Shown here one piece after another: positions 1 through 6,010 of a stretch of 6,035 nt of DNA (within the stretch, counting starts at the first letter, position 1; every line of letters starts with the position of its first letter). The position numbers and the translations under genes were made by a program. The notes under the pieces are model-generated. The model saw only the letters and a list, made by a program, of their open reading frames with translations, searched no databases and had not been told where the DNA came from. Source of the DNA: Saprospiraceae bacterium (GTDB taxonomy: Bacteria; Bacteroidota; Bacteroidia; Chitinophagales; Saprospiraceae); the NCBI GenBank assembly GCA_007125435.1, contig SLDF01000155.1:1-6035 (forward strand), read 5' to 3'.

Positions 1-791
1 TCTTTTTCTTCTGCGACAGTTGTAACGTCTTTTTTAACTATCGGGTTCTCTTTCAGTTGTTGATTAAGTCTATTTATTCTGCTATTTTGATTGTAAATTC
101 TCTGTCGCATCCTATTGATTTCAGCCACTGACGCATCCCCTGACTCTATTAAACTTTCTAATTGGTCAGTCAAAAGCTCCTTATCATCAGTCAATAGTTC
201 TATTTTACTCGCCATCAATTTTGCTTCATTGCTCATCTCCATATTATTGTACACAGTATAACCAGCAAAACCAATAAGAAGTAGAGTTATGAAGCCTAAT
301 GAATAGATTAATGTCTTTAGAGGTTTTGTGGCCTGACTTATAGCAACATTTAGTCTTCCCGTTATCCCCGCCGATGCCAGTTTTGATTCTACTTTATTGA
401 ATCGCAATTTTGGACCTCCATATGACAACTGGATCTCATCTCCATTTCTCAACTCATGATCAAATGTGATTTCAACATCATTTACCAGCGTTGGGTTTGA
501 AGCCTGTGGACTGTGCTGAAGTATAACTTTATCTTTGTCACACCTTAGGTAGCACTGTTCTCGACTAACTGTAGCGTATTTTTCACCATATCTAATTTTA
601 CAATGCTCAGCTCTTCCGATCATTATATTCTCATTGTTTATACTGATATGTGTACCGGTGGGCTGATTCTCTGCGTCATCTAAAAAAAGTAAGGTGTAGC
701 TCAATAAATCTCGTCCGGCAATGATATTCATAGTATTGCGAATCGACGACCATGTGCTATTATCTGCAAATCTTTCGGTTTTATTAACCAT
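1..791 (-). CDS. FHA-domain membrane protein with coiled coil (C-terminus beyond window)
   Basis: The frame is open from the ATG at 791 to the window edge, giving 263 residues with no stop, so the protein is partial. An N-terminal FHA (phosphothreonine-binding) domain spans about residues 52-133. It has the IGR motif (G59, R60), a Ser-Arg pair (S76, R77; the usual His after Arg is Glu) and N99-P-T101-L-V-N104 in place of the usual N-G-T loop. A hydrophobic segment at about 160-180 should be a single membrane helix. It is followed by a charged heptad-like stretch at about 184-247 that looks like a coiled coil. Having no signal peptide, the FHA domain is presumably cytoplasmic and the coiled coil periplasmic. 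The gene starts 5 bases after the stop of the transmembrane kinase, so it is probably co-transcribed. It is a plausible phospho-reader for one of the two kinases, recruiting a phosphorylated partner to the membrane. What follows the coiled coil cannot be seen. Confidence 0.85.
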   Translation of the reverse strand, partial: MVNKTERFADNSTWSSIRNTMNIIAGRDLLSYTLLFLDDAENQPTGTHISINNENIMIGRAEHCKIRYGEKYATVSREQCYLRCDKDKVILQHSPQASNPTLVNDVEITFDHELRNGDEIQLSYGGPKLRFNKVESKLASAGITGRLNVAISQATKPLKTLIYSLGFITLLLIGFAGYTVYNNMEMSNEAKLMASKIELLTDDKELLTDQLESLIESGDASVAEINRMRQRIYNQNSRINRLNQQLKENPIVKKDVTTVAEEK

Positions 792-796
792 AACTA

Positions 797-2125
797 TTAC
801 TTTAAATTTACTATTTCTCTATATCCATCTCTGAACAGTACAGCAGTGTCCTTATGAAAAACTCCGCTTTCGTATTCAATGGGTTTAACGATTACTCCCT
901 TATCATTGATGATACCAACTTTTCCATCCTTCTCTACCATGAACAAATCCTCTGAAATTGATATAAAGTCAGGATAATCGCTGATGATTGGATTGGTTTC
1001 AGATATAGGCAAATACAACCAACCCAAAAAGCTGAAAGTAATTAACATGACTAGAATAGAAAGCACCATATATATGCTCTTACTGGACTTTTTTCCTTTT
1101 TCCTTCTCACGATTTTGACTTATGATTTTATCTAGATTGGGATTTCTTTTTGGTGTTGTAGAAATAGATTCTTTTTTACTGCTTCTTTCTTTTGTATTGG
1201 AAAAAGGATTGCCATACTGCGAGGTAGGTATTTGAGTTTCTTTACGGGCTTTTTGTTTCTCAGGCCACTTACCATCTTCGAGAAATCCGGTTGTTTCCCT
1301 GATGACATCTTCAACACTTATTCTGTCATCAGGGTCTTTGCTCAACATTTTCCTTATCAGTCCGATGAAGTGTGATGAATAGCTATCTTCAGAAGAAAAT
1401 TGCAACTCACCATTGTTGTTTAAGACCTCTCCGGGAGGAATATCAACATCTTTAAGAGATGTCAACTCATATACAGATACCCCTAATGAAAAAACATCAG
1501 TCATAGCGCTAGATGGGAATCCCCTCAGTTTTTCCGGGGCAGCATAGGCAAATGTCAGCGATACATTTTTAGATGTCTGTCTGATAATTGTATCTCTTAT
1601 TTCCTTTGTTATACCAAAGTCTGATAAGAAGAATTCAGCCTTTGCCTCATTTTCAATATTATTAACTAAGATATTAGCAGGCTTAATATCATTATGTGTC
1701 ATATTTTTTTCATGAAGATAGCTGATAGCCTGAGATACTTGTTGAATGAGACCTACCAAGACTCTTTCTGAAAATAACTTGTCTGTTGACAAATTTCTTT
1801 TTTTAATGATGTGTTTACGATCTATATACTCTTGCCACATACTTTTTTGACACAATCGCATAATAATGGCTGGTACACCATCATGTTCTATATACTCCTC
1901 CGGCAAAATTAATTTCGGATGATTAATATCTCTTGTTTCCTCAAACTCATTTTTTATCAGTTTTTTACTGTAATCATCTAATAGGTTGAAAGGAGCAAAT
2001 ATTTTAATTGCTTTTTCCTCATTTTGATCTACCTTTTTGCATGACCATACTTCTGCTGTACTTCCTTCGCCCATCTTGGACAAGAGAACATAATCTGCAA
2101 AGTTATATCCTTTATATACTATCAT
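797..2125 (-). CDS. Transmembrane Ser/Thr protein kinase with extracytoplasmic WG-repeat-like tail
   Basis: This is a 442-residue Hanks-type (eukaryotic-like) kinase. The kinase domain covers about residues 12-282: glycine loop G19-E-G21-S-T-A-E-V26, catalytic lysine K41, probable alphaC glutamate E60, catalytic loop H144-N-D146 with K148 and N151, DFG at 169-171, APE at 196-198, D210 in the D-x-F-S-x-G motif and R268. All residues needed for catalysis are present. The usual Arg before the catalytic Asp is Asn145, so this is a non-RD kinase. A basic Ser/Thr-rich linker (about 287-350) leads to one membrane helix (about 352-371). A 71-residue tail follows, with a WG-repeat-like unit from about 397 (K-D-G-K-V-G-I-I-N-D-K-G). 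The layout resembles PknB-type receptor kinases, with an outside domain that might sense something. The ATG overlaps the end of the preceding kinase-FHA gene by 14 bases, which suggests translational coupling. The next Met lies inside the glycine-loop region, so this start is required. Confidence 0.96.
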   Translation of the reverse strand: MIVYKGYNFADYVLLSKMGEGSTAEVWSCKKVDQNEEKAIKIFAPFNLLDDYSKKLIKNEFEETRDINHPKLILPEEYIEHDGVPAIIMRLCQKSMWQEYIDRKHIIKKRNLSTDKLFSERVLVGLIQQVSQAISYLHEKNMTHNDIKPANILVNNIENEAKAEFFLSDFGITKEIRDTIIRQTSKNVSLTFAYAAPEKLRGFPSSAMTDVFSLGVSVYELTSLKDVDIPPGEVLNNNGELQFSSEDSYSSHFIGLIRKMLSKDPDDRISVEDVIRETTGFLEDGKWPEKQKARKETQIPTSQYGNPFSNTKERSSKKESISTTPKRNPNLDKIISQNREKEKGKKSSKSIYMVLSILVMLITFSFLGWLYLPISETNPIISDYPDFISISEDLFMVEKDGKVGIINDKGVIVKPIEYESGVFHKDTAVLFRDGYREIVNLK

Positions 2126-3476
2126 AATTCACTATTAATTTCATCGTATAATTACCTATTTCTGTCAAATCATCTTCTTTAATCTCAACCCAATCTCCCG
2201 GCAATATTTTTTTTTTATTAACCATCGTTCCGTTTAATGACCCTGTCCAATTACTTACTGGGTGACCATTATCCATTTGATGACCATCTGTAATAAAAAA
2301 GCGATTTGACTTATACCTTAAGGTAGCATGACGCTTAGAAATTAAAAAATCATCTTTTAAACCTAATTTAACAGGAATATCATTAATATCTGCAACTTTA
2401 GTGTCCCTACCTATAACCATCGAAACCTCACTTGAATCATCTGATATATCCAGGGGAAAGGCAATTGATTTTTTCGATTCAGAATGTTCAATATGCAACT
2501 TGACCTTATGTTTTAAACCTATGGAATCCTTATCCGGAGTATTCTTATGGATATAGCTCAATTTTTGAATCACATCCTTAATAGACTGATACCTATCCTC
2601 CGGCTTGGGTTCAATACATTTTTTTATTATAAAATACCAAATTCTAGAAAAGCCTGTCTGTATTTTTATAGGTCTTGAAAGAATACCTTCAGTTTTGTTT
2701 TTTAGATACCTTGAGGAATCTCTTTGATAAGCCACTTCACCTCCAAAAGGGTCTTTCCCTTTGTGAGTCAAATTATACAATAACACACCAAAGCTGTAAA
2801 TGTCCATCATGGGGCTTGTCTTCTTGTAGTAAGACTTACTGTTCAATTGTTCAGGAGGTGAATACATGACAGATCCAAAAACCTCGTTATATTTGACCTT
2901 ACCCAAGAAATTGACTTGAGTCATTCTATCTTTCAACCTGGTAGAAATACCAAAATCACTAATTTTATATCTACCATCATCACTCTTCAAAATGTTTTCA
3001 GGTTTAATGTCTCTGTGCACAATCCCCATGGAATGTAAAGCCTTTAGTCCACTTGCAATATCAATTGCAGCATTTAGGACTTGTGGCTCAGATTTGATAC
3101 TCTTTAATTCATCAAAGAGATTTCCACCACCACAGTATTCCATTAAAATATAAGGGTTGCCCTTTAGACTTCCTGTGTCGTAATATTTAACCAGATATGG
3201 AGAATCTAATCGACCAACTTTGAACTCATTTATAAATCTTTGCTTCAGCCTTTCTATGTCATCTGGTTGAACTTTATAAAGATCAAGTAACTTAACCGCA
3301 AATAGAGAGTTGCTTTTTACATTTTCTTCAGATACCTTGTATACCGACCCAAACCCGCCTTTCCCTATAATACCCACTACGCTATAAGTTTTATTTCCAA
3401 GATAAAGTGTATCACCTTCTTTCAAAATAATCCTATGTGCAACCTTATATTCTATTCTATCGGCAGAATATTTCAT
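2112..3476 (-). CDS. Soluble Ser/Thr protein kinase with C-terminal FHA domain
   Basis: This is a 454-residue Hanks-type kinase fused to a phosphopeptide-binding domain. The kinase domain spans about residues 31-308: glycine loop G38-K-G40-G-F-G43-S-V, catalytic K62, alphaC glutamate E84, H154-R-D156 with K158 and N161, DFG 174-176, P-P-E 207-209 in place of APE, D225 and R295. It is a complete RD kinase and should be active. The FHA domain lies at about 326-449, with G356-R357, S380-K-R382-H383 and N415-G-T417-x-V-N420, which are the canonical pThr-contacting positions. No membrane helix or signal peptide is visible, so it should act in the cytoplasm. The start is 12 bases after the proton-channel gene, and its end overlaps the next kinase. 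The FHA domain may bind this kinase's own autophosphorylated sites, those of the transmembrane kinase, or a shared substrate; which of these holds is inference. A run of ten A on the coding strand (2207-2216) lies inside the FHA coding part. Confidence 0.97.
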   Translation of the reverse strand: MKYSADRIEYKVAHRIILKEGDTLYLGNKTYSVVGIIGKGGFGSVYKVSEENVKSNSLFAVKLLDLYKVQPDDIERLKQRFINEFKVGRLDSPYLVKYYDTGSLKGNPYILMEYCGGGNLFDELKSIKSEPQVLNAAIDIASGLKALHSMGIVHRDIKPENILKSDDGRYKISDFGISTRLKDRMTQVNFLGKVKYNEVFGSVMYSPPEQLNSKSYYKKTSPMMDIYSFGVLLYNLTHKGKDPFGGEVAYQRDSSRYLKNKTEGILSRPIKIQTGFSRIWYFIIKKCIEPKPEDRYQSIKDVIQKLSYIHKNTPDKDSIGLKHKVKLHIEHSESKKSIAFPLDISDDSSEVSMVIGRDTKVADINDIPVKLGLKDDFLISKRHATLRYKSNRFFITDGHQMDNGHPVSNWTGSLNGTMVNKKKILPGDWVEIKEDDLTEIGNYTMKLIVNYDSI

Positions 3477-3488
3477 TTGTAAATTAAA

Positions 3489-4241
3489 TTACTGAGCATA
3501 GATTTTAGAGATTAAATTTTCCACTATATAACTCTTAGCCTGGGCATAGAAAGAGTCGAGCTCACTTATATATTGATGGTAGACATAATTAATGATAATG
3601 CCAAAAATAAGAGCCATGAGTGTCGTATCAAATGCTGTGTACAAGTAGGAAGTTAACTCCTCTAAACCTTCATCTGTCTTTGACAAATACGATTTACCTA
3701 TTGCAGTAGAAAGACCAATCAAAGTACCAATAAACCCAAGAGACATATTGGCACCTACACCATATCTTATGTTTTCAAGAACACTATCCTTCACTTCTTT
3801 CTTGTTATTTATGTGGCTTTCCAATACGTGTAATGTCTCAGTAATAGAGTTTTCGTTTCTATACTGAGTACAAGCTTTTTTAATAAAGTCGTTTATTTCA
3901 TTGTTTACCCCTTGTTTTTCAAGATAAACTATATCTAACTTAATTTTATTGACTTCTTGAGGACTAATGACAAGATTCTCCTCACTGGGCAACACTTTAT
4001 ATTCAAATCCTTTATACTGATTTTTGATAGATCTGCGCTGATGAGTCAGATCAATAAGACAATATATAAGTATACCAAAACAAACGGCTTGTATTATACC
4101 TGCTAGAGTACCACCCATTAATTGGATAAAGCGACCAAAACCTCCAGACAAATCACCCACTAAAAAACCCAGTATATTCCAAAATGCAAAATAGGCAATT
4201 ACAGATATCGCACTGTATAAAATCAATTTTTTCTGATCCAT
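3489..4241 (-). CDS. MotA/TolQ/ExbB-family proton-channel protein
   Basis: This is a 250-residue polytopic inner-membrane protein. Hydrophobic segments lie at about 7-28, 43-64, 163-182 and 202-222. A hydrophilic stretch of about 100 residues (66-160) between the second and third should be cytoplasmic. The family signature is in the last two helices: S-L-G-F-I-G-T-L-I-G-L (167-177) and, after a short loop, T202-A-F-D-T-T207 leading into a long hydrophobic helix. This matches the G-x-x-G-T-x-x-G and T-x-x-x-T pattern of MotA, TolQ and ExbB, where threonines in these helices line the ion path. Four helices resemble MotA more than three-helix ExbB. It lacks the long cytoplasmic tail of Zorya ZorA. 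Its likely partner is the Asp-bearing single-pass protein at 5165-5998, together forming an ion-driven stator. The gene begins 7 bases after the secreted-protein gene and has no obvious Shine-Dalgarno. The family call is firm; which process it powers is unknown. Confidence 0.88.
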   Translation of the reverse strand: MDQKKLILYSAISVIAYFAFWNILGFLVGDLSGGFGRFIQLMGGTLAGIIQAVCFGILIYCLIDLTHQRRSIKNQYKGFEYKVLPSEENLVISPQEVNKIKLDIVYLEKQGVNNEINDFIKKACTQYRNENSITETLHVLESHINNKKEVKDSVLENIRYGVGANMSLGFIGTLIGLSTAIGKSYLSKTDEGLEELTSYLYTAFDTTLMALIFGIIINYVYHQYISELDSFYAQAKSYIVENLISKIYAQ

Positions 4242-4248
4242 AATTATT

Positions 4249-5130
4249 TCAATACTTAGTTAAATTAAAATCACCATTAGGAAGCAACTCCACAGTAGCT
4301 AGTTTTTTCTTTTTCTCTCCTAGTGTTAAATTGGCCAGAAAATCTTCTGTTTTAGCCCCATCATCCGAGATGCTGTAAACCAAAACCTTGACATCCACAT
4401 TACTCGCCGGGATATCTGACTCTTTGAAATAGCCGTATATATCAAATGTGCCCGGTATTCTTTCATCTATCTGTCGAACGGCTTCAATGTTTGACCTCAG
4501 ACTGCTTCTTGTAAACAGACCGATAAAGGTTGTTTCCCCAAGATCGGGATACCATACGCCAATATCTGAATGTTTCCTATTATTCGGTTGGCCATGCACG
4601 CACGTGTCCCCTTTACAGACCCACAAATCAACATTATCACTTGAATCTTCCCAGATGAGCTCAATTGAAAACTTTGAAGGTATTGCTGAGCCATGTGGAT
4701 ATCCATCTCCATCCATTGCTAATTCAGTATCTAATCCGGCAGGTATAGACAACATGCCATTCTGATCAATGAGTTGTTTACTGCCTACAGGACAACTGAA
4801 ACTTAATTCTAAAAAATTGGTACCTCTTAATCCTTTAAGATAAATTACCCCTTCTCTCCGCTCAATCGCTATTCGAAAAGAAGATTGATCATCTGATACT
4901 CGTTCTGCATGGCTGTTGTTTAACATTCCATACATATCAATTTCAGTTATTTCACCATCACCCAATGTAAAATTTAACTCGGTAAATTCACAGCCTTTAA
5001 CACCCTCGATTTTAATTCCATTATCAGTACTTTCAAATAAAAGAATAAATGAAGATTCCTTCTCATTATCTGCTGCTAAAGCCAAGTTAAATGATAAAAG
5101 AGCACATAAGACTATTAAACAACTTTTCAT
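4249..5130 (-). CDS. Secreted protein: tandem 45-aa repeat plus C-terminal domain shared with the ExbD-like protein
   Basis: I chose the ATG at 5130 (293 residues) because it gives a textbook signal peptide: M-K at the start, a hydrophobic core, and A-L-A at 17-19 before A-D-N. An in-frame ATG at 5175 would add 15 hydrophilic residues and overlap the previous gene by 11 bases. The mature protein has three parts: two 45-residue repeats (26-70 and 83-127), a short Gly/Pro linker, and a C-terminal domain (about 148-293). The last is about two-thirds identical by eye to the C-terminus of the neighbouring ExbD-like protein. It starts with an I-E-L-I-W...N-V-D-L-W-V-C motif that recalls the DUF2135/YfaP beta-sandwich pattern; that assignment is tentative. 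Two cysteines (172, 177) could form a disulfide in the periplasm. No lipobox Cys is placed at the cleavage site, so it is probably soluble. It likely works with the ExbD-like protein outside the inner membrane; no enzymatic motif is seen. Confidence 0.85.
   Translation of the reverse strand: MKSCLIVLCALLSFNLALAADNEKESSFILLFESTDNGIKIEGVKGCEFTELNFTLGDGEITEIDMYGMLNNSHAERVSDDQSSFRIAIERREGVIYLKGLRGTNFLELSFSCPVGSKQLIDQNGMLSIPAGLDTELAMDGDGYPHGSAIPSKFSIELIWEDSSDNVDLWVCKGDTCVHGQPNNRKHSDIGVWYPDLGETTFIGLFTRSSLRSNIEAVRQIDERIPGTFDIYGYFKESDIPASNVDVKVLVYSISDDGAKTEDFLANLTLGEKKKKLATVELLPNGDFNLTKY
4252..4689 (-). repeat. Paralogous C-terminal domain, copy in the secreted protein
   Basis: This encodes about 146 residues that align along their whole length to the product of 5168-5605, with one two-residue gap. 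I count about 98 identical positions. Nearly invariant blocks include W-Y-P-D-L-G-E-T, S-N-I-E-A-V-R-Q-I-D, F-D-I-Y-G-Y-F-K, S-N-V-D-V-K-V and K-K-L-A-T-V-E-L. Confidence 0.88.
4750..4884 (-). repeat. Second unit of the 45-residue tandem repeat in the secreted protein
   Basis: This encodes residues 83-127 (numbered from the 5130 start), from S-S-F to G-M-L. It aligns without gaps to the unit at 4921-5055 over 45 residues, with 17 identities that I counted by eye. Shared positions include S-S-F, an I-x-x-x-G core, G-x-x-F-x-E-L-x-F, I-D and G-M-L. Confidence 0.75.
4921..5055 (-). repeat. First unit of the 45-residue tandem repeat in the secreted protein
   Basis: This encodes residues 26-70, beginning 6 residues after the predicted signal-peptide cleavage. 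It matches the unit at 4750-4884 in length and spacing of conserved residues, so the two arose by internal duplication. Alternating hydrophobic residues suggest beta strands. I do not recognise the family. Confidence 0.75.
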
Positions 5131-5164
5131 TTTATTTTTTTTAGTTAAATTCACATACAATTTA

Positions 5165-5998
5165 TTAATATTCATTCAATCTGAATGTCCCATCCGGCAT
5201 TAATTCAACAGTAGCTAACTTTTTACGAGGTGCCCCAAGCGTTAAATTCGCTTTGAAACCTTCCATTTTAGGGCCTGCATCAGCTTCACTGTAAACAAAA
5301 ACCTTGACATCTACATTACTTACCGGGACATCTGAATCCTTAAAATAGCCGTAAATGTCAAAAACACCTGGTATGCGTTTATCTATTTGTCGGACAGCTT
5401 CAATATTTGATTTTAGGTCACTTCTCAGAAATAGGTCTATGAACCTTGTTTCTCCAAGATCAGGATACCATCGACCAATGCTTCGCCTATTCCTCCTGCC
5501 ACCAAATACACATTCATCATTAATACAAACAAATAAGTCTACATTCATATCTGCATCATCCCATATGATTTCAATAGAAAAAACCGATGGCACCGCCGGT
5601 CGAATAGGATAGTCTGTTGTAGGCGTGACTATATCTGGACTTTCATCAACGGGATCAACCGGTGGTTTATCAACAGGAGGGCATGGCGGACATGTTGGAC
5701 ATTCCGGACATGGTGGACAAATCACAGGTGGAGGGCAATCCTTCGCTGTGGGAAATTTACTTAAGCTTGTCGCAACAATCACTGCAGAGTCTCCTATAAC
5801 CAACTCCGGAAGTGCCTGTTTAAATTCCCCAAAAATCATTTGCTTCCCCTCATCCACATATACAGGAATGACACTCTTTTCATCAGGTGGCGCCCCTCCC
5901 TTTGGAACCACTATAAATAAAAATATAATGGCACCCAAGGCTCCAAACAATACATCCATAAAGGAGATAGTAAATAACTGTATTTCTGCCCTTTTCAT
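5165..5998 (-). CDS. ExbD/TolR/MotB-like single-pass stator protein with Cys-Pro linker and periplasmic beta-type domain
   Basis: This is a 277-residue protein. A short basic N-terminus (K2, R3) precedes one membrane helix at about 14-32, which begins S-F-M-D15-V-L-F-G. An Asp at the cytoplasmic edge of a lone N-terminal helix is the hallmark of ExbD, TolR and MotB, where it carries the translocated proton. Residues 35-86 are a small periplasmic segment. Then comes a Pro/Cys-rich linker (87-120) with six cysteines, including five tandem C-P-x triplets (94-108). The C-terminal domain (about 132-277) is the paralogue of the one in the following secreted protein, with C158 and C163 matching its two cysteines. 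No OmpA-type peptidoglycan-binding motif is visible. The start is supported by a strong ribosome-binding site. The frame remains open upstream to the window edge, but that region carries no better start. Its channel partner is probably the MotA/ExbB-like protein two genes downstream; this order is reversed relative to most exbB-exbD or motA-motB pairs. Confidence 0.82.
   Translation of the reverse strand: MKRAEIQLFTISFMDVLFGALGAIIFLFIVVPKGGAPPDEKSVIPVYVDEGKQMIFGEFKQALPELVIGDSAVIVATSLSKFPTAKDCPPPVICPPCPECPTCPPCPPVDKPPVDPVDESPDIVTPTTDYPIRPAVPSVFSIEIIWDDADMNVDLFVCINDECVFGGRRNRRSIGRWYPDLGETRFIDLFLRSDLKSNIEAVRQIDKRIPGVFDIYGYFKDSDVPVSNVDVKVFVYSEADAGPKMEGFKANLTLGAPRKKLATVELMPDGTFRLNEY
5168..5605 (-). 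repeat. Paralogous C-terminal domain, copy in the ExbD-like protein
   Basis: This encodes residues 132-277 of the ExbD-like protein and is the partner of the copy at 4252-4689. Matching stretches are visible at the DNA level too, for example around 5346-5360 and 4428-4442. The similarity therefore reflects a duplication between adjacent genes rather than only a shared fold. Confidence 0.88.
5675..5719 (-). repeat. Five tandem 9-bp units encoding Cys-Pro-x triplets
   Basis: The coding strand holds five imperfect 9-base units, each reading Cys-Pro-x (C94-P-P, C97-P-E, C100-P-T, C103-P-P, C106-P-P). A further Cys (C88) lies just before them. The run sits in the extracytoplasmic linker of the ExbD-like protein. 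Confidence 0.85.
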
Positions 5999-5999
5999 T

Positions 6000-6010
6000 C
6001 TCCTTTCCTT
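6000..6010 (-). promoter_or_regulatory. Ribosome-binding site of the ExbD-like gene
   Basis: The coding strand reads AAGGAAAGGAG just before A-ATG at 5998. The first AAGGA ends 7 bases from the ATG, which is good Shine-Dalgarno spacing; the second GGAG is only one base away and too close. This purine-rich site fixes the start. It is also the only strong Shine-Dalgarno in the window, since the other starts have A/T-rich leaders. Confidence 0.7.

Noticed and set aside
2207..2216. Run of ten A on the coding strand inside the FHA part of the kinase-FHA gene, considered as a programmed or phase-variable frameshift site
   Set aside because: The reading frame is intact across it and encodes lysines in a normal FHA loop. 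Slippage would not fuse it to the next kinase, because that kinase's frame has a stop two codons before its ATG. AT-rich genomes carry such runs by chance.
5131..5175. Start of the secreted protein at the upstream ATG (5175)
   Set aside because: It would put 15 polar residues before an otherwise ideal signal peptide. The ATG at 5130 with an A-rich leader is the better start, although the longer form cannot be excluded.
4448..5612. Plus-strand open frames at 4448-4765 and 5355-5612 with similar products
   Set aside because: Their similarity to each other follows from the paralogous minus-strand domains they lie opposite. Neither shows any independent coding evidence.
3489..5998. Assignment as a Zorya anti-phage system
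   Set aside because: The channel lacks a long ZorA-like cytoplasmic tail, the Asp-bearing protein has no OmpA/peptidoglycan-binding domain, and no helicase or nuclease gene is visible. Only the general stator family is shared.
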